In this document: positions 24,571 through 33,189 of the stretch, piece after piece
How the letters are laid out: every line of letters starts with the position of its first letter
How positions within the stretch are numbered: the stretch's first letter is position 1
Origin: an uncultured Mediterraneibacter sp.
GTDB taxonomy: Bacteria; Bacillota; Clostridia; Lachnospirales; Lachnospiraceae
Direction: 5' to 3'
DNA length: 64,000 nt
NCBI RefSeq assembly: GCF_944377805.1
Contig: NZ_CALWFZ010000001.1
Span: 1-64,000 of the forward strand
Translations under genes and position numbers: made by a program
The notes under the pieces: generated by a model
Told to the model about the DNA's origin: nothing
The model's input: the letters and a program-made list of their open reading frames with translations, nothing else
Databases searched by the model: none

Positions 24571-26900
24571 TCCTGCAGTGTGTCTGCGCTGCAGGTCTGT
24601 AAATGGCCCCATTCTCTGGGAAAAATCTCCCGATACTGTCTCTGGGAAAAGCGCGAGTCAAGCAGAAGCACCATCCCTTTGTCCGTCTCCGTCCGGATTA
24701 CTCTTCCGGCAGACTGAAGCACTTTATTCATTCCCGGATAGAGGTAAGCATAGTCGAATCCCCTCACACCCCGGTCATCAAAATATGCCTTTGTAATCTC
24801 CCTGTCGTTGCACACCTGCGGAAGGCCTGTGCCTACAATGATCGCTCCGATCAGTCTGTCATCCGTCAGGTCGATTCCCTCCGAGAAAATACCGCCCATC
24901 ACACAGAACGCCACTAAGCTGTTTTCCCGCGCGCGCTCAAATTCCGCCAGGAACTTCTCCCGCTCTTCTTCTCCCATATTCTGAGACTGAATGATTACTT
25001 CTGTCTTCCGGCTGTAAAGTAAAAACCGGTCATGCACTTCCTCCATGACTCGATAAGACGGAAAGAAAGCCATATAGTTCCCTTTTCTTCCTTCAGCTGC
25101 CATAGCAATATAGTCGGCAATTTTCCGATACATTCCCGCATCTCTCATAGTGTACCGCGTACTCACATCCGTTCCCTGCATAAGAAGCATATTTTCTTTC
25201 GGAAATGGAGATCTTGCATAGATCGCGTAATCATCTTCCTCTACAGACAGAAGACTTTTGTAATATTGAATCGGCAGCAGGGTGGCGGAAAAGAGCACTG
25301 TGCCGACTCCGTACGCAAGATAGTTCTGAAGATTCACTGCGGGATTAACACAGAAAAGCTTCACCTTAAACCTGCCGCTGTTCTCCAGTTCACTGTAAAT
25401 CACATAATTTTCATCAAGTACATCATGAATGTTTACAAAAGACCGTATCTGAAAATACAGATTCAGCACATTTTCACGGATCTCAGGATCTTGGGAATCC
25501 CCTCTATGATCCTCCATATATTTTTCCATTTCGGTCAGAAGATTCATCAGTTTGAGCACAATATGAGATACGCTGTTTAAAATCCTGTAATTCTCGCATT
25601 CCCGCTTTAGCGCCAGGAATAGTTTATTGACATCTTCAAGCCTGCGGGAAAGCCGTCTGCTATGAGGCTTCACAACGCGTTTTAGTTCCAGAAAATCCTC
25701 CTTGTACAGTGTGGCGCTGTACATCTCCCGTCCACGCTCCACCAGGTTATGAGCCTCATCAATCAGAAAGATGTAATCTCCGGCGCCTTCGCAAAAAAAG
25801 CGTTTTAGATAGGCATTAGGATCAAATACATAATTGTAATCGCAGATTACCACATCACACCATGAGGCAGTATCGAGAGAAAGTTCAAATGGACAGACCC
25901 TGAACTTCTCTGCCTGCCGCTCGATCACCGCGCGGCTGATCTCGTCTTCTTTCGTAATGAGGTCATAAACCGCGTCATTCACACGGTCAAAATGACCTTT
26001 TGCATAAGAACACGCATCCGGATTACATTCTGCCTTATCGCAGAAACATATCTTTTCTTTAGCTGTCAGCGTAATCACTTTCATTCGCATTCTCTGCTGA
26101 CTCAGCGTATGAAAGGCGTTCTCAGCAACCGTGCGCGTAATTGTCTTTGCCGTCAGATAGAAAATCTTCTCGCCCAGTTCCTCTCCTACTGCTTTCACGG
26201 CGGGGAACACTGTTGAGATCGTCTTTCCGACTCCTGTTGGCGCCTGTATAAACAACTTCTTTTTCTGCTGAATCGTCCGATAGACCGCTACGGCCACATC
26301 TCTTTGCCCGGGTCTGTAGGAAAATGGAAACTCCACGGCCTTTATGGAATGATTCCTCTTTTGCTTCCACGCTGTCTGGAATCTTGCCCATTTCTCATAT
26401 TCATGAATCAGATCCTCAAACCATTCCTTCAGCTCATTGAAGGAAAAGCTGCTGGCAAATCTTTTGATCTCCTCTGTCTCAAGCTGGCAGTAGGTCATCT
26501 GCACGCCGATCTTATCAAGCTGATTCTGAGCGGCGTAGATATAGGCATAACACTTCGCCTGAGCCAGATGAACCGAGACCGGCTCTGCGATATACTCCAG
26601 TTCTCTTAGAACCCCTTTGATCTCATCCACCACTGCCTCAGTCTTGCCTCCCGCTTCATGAAGAATAAGGCCGTCTGCCCGTCCTTCTACCTGAATGGAA
26701 AACTCCCCGCACGGTATAAGCATTTTTAGACTGACTTCGGCATGGTACTCAGATCCCATCTGCCGCTGGATCTTTCTGTGCAGACGTCCTCCCATCTGCA
26801 TGGCTTCCCGCTCCATACCGGCCGATATTCTGTTGTCAATATCGCCTCCGCGCATAATAAACTCGACCAGATTTCTGACCGATACACGGACGATCTTCAT
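24546..26900 (-). CDS. DinG/XPD-like helicase with N-terminal Cas4-like nuclease domain
   Basis: A 784-residue SF2 helicase. Residues 1-190 look like a PD-(D/E)xK nuclease: EGRADGLI at about 74, DEIKG at about 92, and a QxxxY element (QAKCYAYIY) at about 114. Walker A APTGVGKTIS is near residue 220; four Cys (CFC, x4-C, x4-C and a later FRVCPF) between motifs Ia and II fit the XPD 4Fe-4S site; DEAH box is LIDEAHNLVE. C-terminal motif VI is QSAGRVIRTETDKG. Likely a repair nuclease-helicase on damaged or branched DNA. ATG 26900 is chosen over TTG 26915; ribosome sites are weak. Own promoter at 26978-27006. Confidence 0.9.
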   Translation of the reverse strand: MKIVRVSVRNLVEFIMRGGDIDNRISAGMEREAMQMGGRLHRKIQRQMGSEYHAEVSLKMLIPCGEFSIQVEGRADGLILHEAGGKTEAVVDEIKGVLRELEYIAEPVSVHLAQAKCYAYIYAAQNQLDKIGVQMTYCQLETEEIKRFASSFSFNELKEWFEDLIHEYEKWARFQTAWKQKRNHSIKAVEFPFSYRPGQRDVAVAVYRTIQQKKKLFIQAPTGVGKTISTVFPAVKAVGEELGEKIFYLTAKTITRTVAENAFHTLSQQRMRMKVITLTAKEKICFCDKAECNPDACSYAKGHFDRVNDAVYDLITKEDEISRAVIERQAEKFRVCPFELSLDTASWCDVVICDYNYVFDPNAYLKRFFCEGAGDYIFLIDEAHNLVERGREMYSATLYKEDFLELKRVVKPHSRRLSRRLEDVNKLFLALKRECENYRILNSVSHIVLKLMNLLTEMEKYMEDHRGDSQDPEIRENVLNLYFQIRSFVNIHDVLDENYVIYSELENSGRFKVKLFCVNPAVNLQNYLAYGVGTVLFSATLLPIQYYKSLLSVEEDDYAIYARSPFPKENMLLMQGTDVSTRYTMRDAGMYRKIADYIAMAAEGRKGNYMAFFPSYRVMEEVHDRFLLYSRKTEVIIQSQNMGEEEREKFLAEFERARENSLVAFCVMGGIFSEGIDLTDDRLIGAIIVGTGLPQVCNDREITKAYFDDRGVRGFDYAYLYPGMNKVLQSAGRVIRTETDKGMVLLLDSRFSQRQYREIFPREWGHLQTCSADTLQDYMESFWK

Positions 26901-26977
26901 CTCTTCACTTTCCAACTGTGCTGCCGCCTTTTTAAGCTCCTATTTCATCTGCTTTTACACAATGCGATGATGTATTT

Positions 26978-27006
26978 ATCATAGTCTTATTTTGTGTTTA
27001 ATACAA
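26978..27006 (-). promoter_or_regulatory. Promoter of the DinG-like gene
   Basis: TTGTAT (27001-27006) and TATGAT (26978-26983) separated by 17 bases on the minus strand. Confidence 0.5.
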
Positions 27007-27017
27007 CTATTTTCAAA

Positions 27018-27806
27018 TTATTGATGAAGTTTTGTACTTATGTCACCGGAGAATTCCGTCATATCCGAACGGAAGCGGACAGGCAGATGATTCCGCTGGC
27101 AATTATAGTTCTCCCTCTCCCGAATGGAAATCGAATTAAAAAACCCCTTCCACAATTCTCTGTAATATTCCTCGCCTTTAGATATATGTTCTGAGACAGC
27201 CGTATCAAGCGCCTCGTCCCATACCAGCGTCCACGATTCCCCTCTTTTGTGAAGAAGAAATACACTGTGAGTCTTATCATAGATCGCCCAGTTTTCCAGA
27301 GGAAAACGGTCAGCAAAATGATCTCCTATACAGGTCAGCACCTGAGCTTTCGGTGAAATCTCGGAGAAGAGAATTCCCCCCTTTAGTTCCCGGAATCTGA
27401 TAAACTCTTCATACCGATGCGCTTCATTTGACACACTGCGGCTCATAGCAAACACTTTTGCCACATTCGGATTCCCGAGATGTTCCATAATCCGGTGGCT
27501 GTCTCCGATATTACGAGCCTCCTGCATTGTCCGAAACACCTCAGTTCCCTTCTCACAGTCATCAGACAGCAGCGCATGATAAATATTCCAGTAAGCGTCG
27601 TATCCGAGATGCCGCTTGAGCATATTCTCTAATCGTCTGGCTTTTTTGTCGGACTCGGAGACCGTTTTGTACTGGCAGAAAAACTGCTGCTGAGTTCTCC
27701 CTCTTAATTCGATTCCCGCGTCACTGTCTCGATTCTCAAGCCACGCGTCATGGAGAGCCGAATAGAGCCCTGTAATTGTATCATTGCATATATAGATCTG
27801 TTTCAT
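27018..27806 (-). CDS. TIGR03915 probable DNA-metabolism protein
   Basis: A 262-residue protein of the TIGR03915 family (with a DUF4130 domain), always found next to a TIGR03916 radical-SAM partner. The N-terminal part (YICNDTITGLYSALHDAW) and the central RHLGYDAYWNIYHALL and HRYEEFIRFREL blocks match my memory of the family. It has no membrane segment. The start overlaps the partner gene by four bases (27803-27806), so the two are coupled. The biochemical role is unknown; DNA repair is inferred from the HhH motif of the partner and from the SOS boxes upstream. Confidence 0.88.
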   Translation of the reverse strand: MKQIYICNDTITGLYSALHDAWLENRDSDAGIELRGRTQQQFFCQYKTVSESDKKARRLENMLKRHLGYDAYWNIYHALLSDDCEKGTEVFRTMQEARNIGDSHRIMEHLGNPNVAKVFAMSRSVSNEAHRYEEFIRFRELKGGILFSEISPKAQVLTCIGDHFADRFPLENWAIYDKTHSVFLLHKRGESWTLVWDEALDTAVSEHISKGEEYYRELWKGFFNSISIRERENYNCQRNHLPVRFRSDMTEFSGDISTKLHQ

Positions 27807-29119
27807 GTAATATTCACCCCGTTAAAACCGGCATCATCAAACAGCGACAACTGCCGGTATGTCATCGATCCGATCCCTTCCGGAAGTTTTTCCCCTGTGT
27901 TCAGCAGGTTCCGCGTGATATAATCTTCATCAATGCGAACCGGATACATCATCCTGCCATTGCATGTAATAAAATAAAGGGCACGTTTAAGGACAACACC
28001 GATCTTTTGCAAGTCTTCAAAGTTCAGAACTGATATTCTCCTTGCTTTCACGATCCTTAAAGCGGACTTGTACCCGATCCCCGGAACACGCAGCAGAACT
28101 CTGTAATCGGCGCGGTTGATTTCCACAGGAAAAAGATCCAGATGCTTTAAGGCCCAGCAGCACTTTGGATCAAGCAGCACATTAAAATTAGGATTGTCTT
28201 CATCCAGAAGCTCATGAGCCTCAAAATGATAAAACCGCAGCAGCCAGTCAGCCTGGTACAATCTGTGTTCCCGCAAAAGAGGCGGCTTGTAATCATTTAA
28301 TGCCGGCAGCGCCTTATCGTGATTGACCGGCACAAACGCCGAATAGAATACTCTCTTTAGGTCAAATTTTTTATACAGAGACTCAGCGACATTTAAAATC
28401 TGATAGTCTGTCTCTGGCGTGGCTCCTATGATCATCTGTGTACTCTGCCCTGCCGGCACAAACCGGGGCGCGTTTCTGTAAAGCCTGATCTCCTGCCTGT
28501 TCTCCGTCATTTTATTCTGAACGAGACGCATCGGCGTGAGAATATTCTTTCTGGACTTGTGGGGAGCCAGAATGCGCAGACTCTCGGCAGTAGGCAGCTC
28601 TACATTAACACTCATCCTGTCTGCCAGGTATCCGGTCATCTGAACCAGCCTGGAATCAGCCCCCGGAATCGCTTTTACATGGATATACCCCTGGAAATTA
28701 TATTCATTTCTCAGTCTGTACAAAGTCGCATAGATCAATTCCATCGTGTAGTTCGGGCTCTTTAAAATGCCCGAACTCAGAAAGAGGCCCTCGATATAAT
28801 TCCTTCTGTAGAACTCCATCGTAAGACTGCATACTTCCTCAGGGGTAAAAGAAGCTCTCGGCACATCATTAGAGGAGCGATTCACACAGTACTTGCAGTC
28901 ATAGATACATTCGTTAGTAAAGAGAATCTTCAGCAGTGAAATGCATCTTCCATCCGCTGAAAAACTGTGGCAGATTCCCGCTTTGGTACAATTCCCCATC
29001 CCGGTTCCGTCGCCGCGTCTCTCCACTCCGCTGGAAGTGCAGGAAACATCATACTTTGCGGCATCTGATAAAATATTCAGCTTCTCATTGAGCGTCATGC
29101 TCTCCGGTAATCGTTCCAT
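27803..29119 (-). CDS. TIGR03916 putative DNA modification/repair radical-SAM protein
   Basis: A 438-residue radical-SAM enzyme. The cluster motif CIYDCKYC is at about residues 71-78, preceded by Cys residues in GNCTKAGICHSF. A helix-hairpin-helix DNA-binding motif, LRVPGIGYKSALRIVKAR, is near residue 345. The start ATG 29119 has GGAGG eight bases upstream; the longer frame extends through the SOS box and is not coding. The family is annotated only as putative DNA modification or repair. Two SOS-like boxes overlap its promoter. Confidence 0.9.
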   Translation of the reverse strand: MERLPESMTLNEKLNILSDAAKYDVSCTSSGVERRGDGTGMGNCTKAGICHSFSADGRCISLLKILFTNECIYDCKYCVNRSSNDVPRASFTPEEVCSLTMEFYRRNYIEGLFLSSGILKSPNYTMELIYATLYRLRNEYNFQGYIHVKAIPGADSRLVQMTGYLADRMSVNVELPTAESLRILAPHKSRKNILTPMRLVQNKMTENRQEIRLYRNAPRFVPAGQSTQMIIGATPETDYQILNVAESLYKKFDLKRVFYSAFVPVNHDKALPALNDYKPPLLREHRLYQADWLLRFYHFEAHELLDEDNPNFNVLLDPKCCWALKHLDLFPVEINRADYRVLLRVPGIGYKSALRIVKARRISVLNFEDLQKIGVVLKRALYFITCNGRMMYPVRIDEDYITRNLLNTGEKLPEGIGSMTYRQLSLFDDAGFNGVNIT

Positions 29120-29140
29120 ATTCTTCGCCTCCACAAAACA

Positions 29141-29152
29141 GAACATTTGTTC
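29141..29152 (-). promoter_or_regulatory. LexA (SOS) box 1
   Basis: GAACATTTGTTC, a full match to the Gram-positive SOS pattern GAAC-N4-GTTC, and part of a 16-base palindrome. It lies just downstream of the -10 region of the radical-SAM operon. Confidence 0.8.
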
Positions 29153-29160
29153 TGTATATA

Positions 29161-29189
29161 AGGATAGCACATATGTTCGGGTTTTTCAA
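29161..29189 (-). promoter_or_regulatory. Promoter of the radical-SAM repair operon with LexA box 2
   Basis: TTGAAA (29184-29189) and TATCCT (29161-29166) with a 17-base spacer. The spacer carries GAACATATGTGC (29167-29178, minus), an SOS box with one mismatch. Together with box 1 this would let LexA block the promoter from both sides of the -10 box. Confidence 0.7.
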
Positions 29190-29194
29190 GTATA

Positions 29195-29230
29195 GAAAAA
29201 GACACCATGAAGTTTTTCTTCATGGTGTCT
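29195..29230 (-). terminator. ptsI terminator
   Basis: A 13-bp perfect stem (AGACACCATGAAG / CTTCATGGTGTCT) with a five-base loop, then a T-run on the minus strand, 25 bases after the ptsI stop. Confidence 0.88.
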
Positions 29231-29254
29231 GTCTTATATAAAAAGCTTTTCTGT

Positions 29255-30877
29255 TTATTCACTTTCTCTGATGCGTTTGCGAAGCGGCAGTACCATCGCG
29301 GGAGACACGGAAAGCTCGTCCAGTCCCATCTTCAGGAATGTCTCTGTAAGTTCAAGATCTGCTCCCAGTTCGCCGCATATGCCAATCCATGCTCCCTCTG
29401 CGTGAGCATTCTCGGCTGCCATCTGAATCATCGCAAGAACAGCCGGATGATGGGGATCATAGAATTCGTCCAGCTTGGAGTTCTGGCGGTCAATCGCCAG
29501 AGTGTACTGCGTCAGGTCATTAGTTCCGACACTGAAGAAATCTACTTCTTTGGCCAGTTCACGGCTGACCATTACAGAAGCCGGCGTCTCGATCATAATG
29601 CCGAGCTCCACATCTTCTCTGTACGGGATGCCCTCGCTTTTCAGCTCTTCTTTTACCTCTGCAATGATCTCTTTGATCCTGCGGACTTCTCCGACTGATA
29701 TAATCATCGGGAACATAATGGAAATATTTCCATATACAGCAGCACGGTAAAGAGCGCGAAGCTGAGTTTTGAATATCTCAGGCCTTGTCAGGCAGATACG
29801 TATCGCACGGTAACCAAGCGCCGGGTTCTCCTCTTTTTCAAGTCCGAAGTAATCCACCTGTTTGTCCGCTCCAATATCCAGTGTACGGATAATAACCTTT
29901 TTGCCGGCCATAGTCTCCGCAACTTTTTTATACACCGCAAACTGCTGCTCCTCCGTCGGAAAATCAGTGTTCTCAAGATAGAGAAACTCACTTCTGAACA
30001 GGCCGATGCCGCCGGCGTCATTCTTGAGCACTGTTCCGAGATCAGATACATTGCCGATGTTTGCATATACGTTGATCTTCTGTCCGCTCTTCGTTACATT
30101 CTCCTTGCCTTTGAGCTGCTCCAAAAGAGCCTTCTGCTCAAGATCCTTCTCGCGCTTCTCCTGCATCTTCCGCATCGTCTCCTCATCGGGATCGATGTAC
30201 AAAGTGCCGCTGAAACCGTCTATAATCGCCTCATGCCCGTCATACTCCTGGAGAAGTTCCGGCCCAAGTCCGATTACAGCCGGTATGTTCATTGTGCGTG
30301 CCAGAATTGCCGTGTGTGAATTCGATGAACCGTACATCGTGGCAAATCCAAGCACTTTGCTTTTGTCAAGCTGTACCGTCTCGCTTGGCGCAAGATCATC
30401 TGCCGCGATAATGCACGGCTCTGTCATCTCAACCAACCCGGTATCAACTCCGCACAAAATATCAAGCACTCTCTCGGAGACGTCTTTTACATCTGCCGCC
30501 CGGCCCTGCATGTATGCGTCATCCATTGCCGCAAACATTGCGGAGAAGTTATCCGCCGTCGTGGCAACTGCATATTCCGCGTTTACTTCCTGCGTGCGGA
30601 TAATATTCTCAATTGACTCGAGATAATCCAGATCTTCCAGCATCATCTGATGGATCTCAAAGATCATGGCATTCGCTTCCCCGACGCCTTCCAGCGCCTT
30701 ATCATAAAGAGTCTTTAACTGTGATACCGCAGTGTCCTTTGCTTCCTGGAAACGTTTCCATTCCGCCTCTACATCATCGACATGTGTTCTCTTAATCACT
30801 TTATCGTTTCTTTTATAGAATAAGATCTTTCCGATCGAGACACCGCCGAATACACTTTTACCGCTAATCGTTACCAT
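29255..30877 (-). CDS. ptsI: PTS enzyme I
   Basis: Enzyme I moves phosphate from PEP to HPr in the sugar phosphotransferase system. Length 540 residues, normal. The phosphorylated His is in GSSNSHTAILART at about residue 188; the PEP-binding domain has GGIGLFRSEFLY and the EMIDFFSVGTNDLTQY-like signature (FFSVGTNDLTQYTLA) near 450, and the catalytic Cys lies in GICGELG near 500. It follows ptsH by 25 bases; its ribosome site (AAGGAG) lies in the second copy of a 17-base direct repeat, about 12 bases before the ATG, a little far. Confidence 0.97.
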   Translation of the reverse strand: MVTISGKSVFGGVSIGKILFYKRNDKVIKRTHVDDVEAEWKRFQEAKDTAVSQLKTLYDKALEGVGEANAMIFEIHQMMLEDLDYLESIENIIRTQEVNAEYAVATTADNFSAMFAAMDDAYMQGRAADVKDVSERVLDILCGVDTGLVEMTEPCIIAADDLAPSETVQLDKSKVLGFATMYGSSNSHTAILARTMNIPAVIGLGPELLQEYDGHEAIIDGFSGTLYIDPDEETMRKMQEKREKDLEQKALLEQLKGKENVTKSGQKINVYANIGNVSDLGTVLKNDAGGIGLFRSEFLYLENTDFPTEEQQFAVYKKVAETMAGKKVIIRTLDIGADKQVDYFGLEKEENPALGYRAIRICLTRPEIFKTQLRALYRAAVYGNISIMFPMIISVGEVRRIKEIIAEVKEELKSEGIPYREDVELGIMIETPASVMVSRELAKEVDFFSVGTNDLTQYTLAIDRQNSKLDEFYDPHHPAVLAMIQMAAENAHAEGAWIGICGELGADLELTETFLKMGLDELSVSPAMVLPLRKRIRESE

Positions 30878-30878
30878 A

Positions 30879-30917
30879 ATTTATAAATTCTCCTTAATTG
30901 ATTTATAAATTCTCCTT
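30879..30917. repeat. 17-base direct repeat at the ptsH-ptsI junction
   Basis: AAGGAGAATTTATAAAT (minus strand) occurs at 30901-30917 and again at 30879-30895, period 22. The first copy encodes the last residues and stop of HPr; the second supplies the ptsI ribosome site. Confidence 0.9.
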
Positions 30918-31160
30918 GAAAAATGTCTCCAGTTCAGATGCTGCCTTCTCCTCGTCAGCCCCCTCAACTGTAATCGTCACTTCTTCTCCTGTCTTTACGC
31001 CAAGTCCCATCACTCCGAAGATTCTCTTAGCGTCAGCGCTCTTCTCTCCTTTTGTGATCTTAACCGACGACTCGTATCCCCCTGCCTGCTTAACAAGGAT
31101 TCCTGCCGGCCTTGCATGAATTCCTTCCGGATCTGTAATCACATATTTGAATTCTTTCAT
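30903..31160 (-). CDS. ptsH: Phosphocarrier protein HPr
   Basis: An 85-residue HPr that carries phosphate from enzyme I to sugar-specific EIIA. The active site is GIHARPAG with His15 and Arg17. In Firmicutes Ser46 is the HPr-kinase target for catabolite control; here the aligned residue is Arg46 (DAKRIFGVMGLG against NLKSIMGVMSLG in Bacillus), so this copy cannot be phosphorylated there. GGAGG-type site (AAAGGAGGAGC) precedes the ATG and a good promoter lies at 31202-31230. Forms an operon with ptsI. Confidence 0.95.
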   Translation of the reverse strand: MKEFKYVITDPEGIHARPAGILVKQAGGYESSVKITKGEKSADAKRIFGVMGLGVKTGEEVTITVEGADEEKAASELETFFKENL

Positions 31161-31201
31161 TTCTTTTGCTCCTCCTTTGGCTTATAAATAACTCTTGTTT
31201 T

Positions 31202-31230
31202 AGTATATACCACACAACGCAAATTTTCAA
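31202..31230 (-). promoter_or_regulatory. ptsH-ptsI promoter
   Basis: TTGAAA (31225-31230) and TATACT (31202-31207), 17 bases apart, about 45 bases before the ptsH start. Confidence 0.65.
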
Positions 31231-31269
31231 TCTCGGATTACTCTGCTTTTTGCTATTTCATCACACATT

Positions 31270-32202
31270 TCACTGCTGTGTAAACAGAGGTGTGGACAGA
31301 TAGCGCTCTCCTGTATCCGGAAGAACCGCTACAATCGTTCTGCCTTCATTTTCTTCCTTCTTCGCTTCCTCAATGGCTGTATGAAGAGCCGCTCCGGATG
31401 TGATTCCCACGAGAATACCTTCCTTTGACGCAAGAAGCCTTGCCGCCGCATACGCCTCTTCCTCCTTTACTCGGTTGACGCAGTCGTAAATATCCGTATC
31501 CAGAATATCCGGTACAAATCCCGCTCCGATTCCCTGAAGGCCGTGAGGCCCCGGATTACCTCCTGAGAGGACGGGGGAGCCTGCCGGTTCTACGACAATG
31601 ACCTTTATATCCGGATTCTTCTCTTTCAGATACCGCCCTGCTCCGGTCACCGTCCCGCCGGTTCCCGCGCCCGCCACGAAAAGATCCACATTCCCCCGCG
31701 TGTCTTCCCATATCTCAGGACCTGTCGTTTTATAGTGAACCTGCGGGTTTGCCTCATTCACAAACTGACCGAGAATGACTGCATTGTCCAGCTCTTTTTC
31801 CAGCAAAGCGGCCTTCTCAATAGCGCCTTTCATTCCTTTCGCGCCTTCTGTCAGCACAATCTGAGCCCCGTATCCAAGGAGAAGCTTACGCCGCTCAATA
31901 CTCATCGTCTCTGGCATTACCAGAATCGTTTTGTATCCGCGGGATGCGGCGACAGACGCAAGGCCTATGCCCGTGTTTCCGCTGGTCGGCTCGATGATCG
32001 TAGCCCCCGGTTTAATGCGGCCCTTTTTCTCTGCCTCTTTGATCATATTGAGGGCGACTCTGTCTTTCACGCTGCCGGCCGGGTTGAAATATTCTAATTT
32101 TACCAGGACTCTGGCCTTTAACTGACTGTCACGTTCGATATTTTGCACCTCTAACAGAGGGGTATTTCCAATTAGTTCTGTCACACTTTTATATACTGCC
32201 AT
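31270..32202 (-). CDS. cysK: Cysteine synthase A (O-acetylserine sulfhydrylase)
   Basis: CysK combines O-acetylserine (made by CysE) with sulfide to form cysteine, using PLP. Length 310 residues. The PLP lysine is Lys46 in NPAGSVKDRVA; the substrate loop is PTSGNTG at about residue 73; the phosphate loop is AGTGGTVTGAG near 178; SGAA follows near the end. The C-terminus lacks long extensions. AAGGAGG lies before the ATG. It has its own upstream region and is not in the cysE operon. Confidence 0.96.
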   Translation of the reverse strand: MAVYKSVTELIGNTPLLEVQNIERDSQLKARVLVKLEYFNPAGSVKDRVALNMIKEAEKKGRIKPGATIIEPTSGNTGIGLASVAASRGYKTILVMPETMSIERRKLLLGYGAQIVLTEGAKGMKGAIEKAALLEKELDNAVILGQFVNEANPQVHYKTTGPEIWEDTRGNVDLFVAGAGTGGTVTGAGRYLKEKNPDIKVIVVEPAGSPVLSGGNPGPHGLQGIGAGFVPDILDTDIYDCVNRVKEEEAYAAARLLASKEGILVGITSGAALHTAIEEAKKEENEGRTIVAVLPDTGERYLSTPLFTQQ

Positions 32203-32315
32203 AACATTTACCTCCTTTTTATTCTTTAATATGGGTTATATTTTACACAAACGGCTTCACAAATACAACTCTTTGTAATCTTTTGTATATTTTTACGGAA
32301 CAGATTGGTTTTTGA

Positions 32316-32344
32316 TTGACTTTCATTGTTAAACATGCTACACT
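32316..32344 (+). promoter_or_regulatory. csp promoter
   Basis: TTGACT (32316-32321) and TACACT (32339-32344) 17 bases apart, giving a leader of about 50 bases. Confidence 0.65.
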
Positions 32345-32403
32345 GAGTCAGTATCGATTCATAAGAACGGTACTGTAATTTATTTTTTATGGAGGGCTAC
32401 ACA

Positions 32404-32601
32404 ATGACAGGTACAGTAAAATGGTTTAACAACCAGAAGGGTTACGGATTCATTTCTGATTCTGAGGGAAACGATGTTTTCGTTCACTACACAGGACTTG
32501 TAATGGATGGATTCAAGACTCTTGAAGAGGGCCAGGCTGTTGAATTTGAAGTAACAGAAGGTGCTAAAGGACCACAAGCAACTAACGTAGTAAAACTTTA
32601 A
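32404..32601 (+). CDS. Cold-shock protein (CspA family)
   Basis: A 65-residue single cold-shock domain that binds single-stranded RNA and DNA and melts RNA structure. RNP-1 is KGYGFISD (about residues 13-20) and RNP-2 is VFVHYT (about 26-31); the usual second His-Phe pair is partly replaced (VFVHYTGL). The start is ATG 32404, eight bases after GGAGG; the earlier ATG at 32389 overlaps the ribosome site. Its own promoter and a strong terminator make it monocistronic. Confidence 0.95.
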   Translation: MTGTVKWFNNQKGYGFISDSEGNDVFVHYTGLVMDGFKTLEEGQAVEFEVTEGAKGPQATNVVKL

Positions 32602-32681
32602 TCTGATTTTTTAATGTACCTTTTAATATATAAACAGACTTGATTTATTATTAAAAAGCTATACTGAGAAACAAGATTAAG

Positions 32682-32728
32682 AAAAGGATGCCAGTCTCGC
32701 CGGTTTCGGCGGAACTGGCATCCTTTTT
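32682..32728. terminator. Bidirectional terminator csp / ACT gene
   Basis: Arms AAAAGGATGCCAGT and ACTGGCATCCTTTT with an inner CGCC/GGCG pairing; flanked by A- and T-runs for both directions. Confidence 0.85.
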
Positions 32729-32730
32729 CT

Positions 32731-33174
32731 CTAGAGATTTGTGTTGGATATATAGGCTTCGGGAGCCTCCCATACATCGAATCCACTCCCTCTTAATATG
32801 TCCACAACTCTCGCCGGATCGTCACATTTTAAAACCGCAGACGCGTCTGTGCCGTTGGCGAAAGCATACATATACTCGATGTTAATGTCGCCCTCTACAA
32901 TCTGATGCATAGCGCGGCTTAAGGAACCTGTCTCATGCGGAACGCGCAGTGCCACGACATCTGTCAGCATAGCGGTGATCCCGTTATCTCTGAGTACCGC
33001 CTTGCCTTTGTTCGGGTCGGAGACAATCATTCTGAGCATGCCGTACTCAGTCGTATCCGCCAGACTTAAAGCCACGATATTCACATCATTGCCGGCCAGT
33101 ACGGAAAGGACCTCATCCAGACGCCCTTCACGGTTTTCGAGAAATACAGATAACTGCTGAATCGTGATTCCCAT
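32731..33174 (-). CDS. Double ACT-domain protein
   Basis: A 147-residue protein made of two ACT domains (about residues 4-68 and 72-140). The first begins IQQLSVFLENREGRL, a typical ACT start. ACT pairs bind amino acids and regulate neighbouring enzymes or transport. It is the last gene of the paaK-iorAB operon, so an aromatic or branched amino acid is the likely ligand. A related protein is encoded at 34544. GGGAGG lies before the start. Confidence 0.88.
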   Translation of the reverse strand: MGITIQQLSVFLENREGRLDEVLSVLAGNDVNIVALSLADTTEYGMLRMIVSDPNKGKAVLRDNGITAMLTDVVALRVPHETGSLSRAMHQIVEGDINIEYMYAFANGTDASAVLKCDDPARVVDILRGSGFDVWEAPEAYISNTNL

Positions 33175-33189
33175 AACTTTTCCCTCCCT

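Noticed and set aside
32203-32315. Cysteine-responsive riboswitch or CymR box before cysK
   Set aside because: I could not match either pattern; a plain promoter (TTGTAT, 17 bases, TAAAAT) explains the region.
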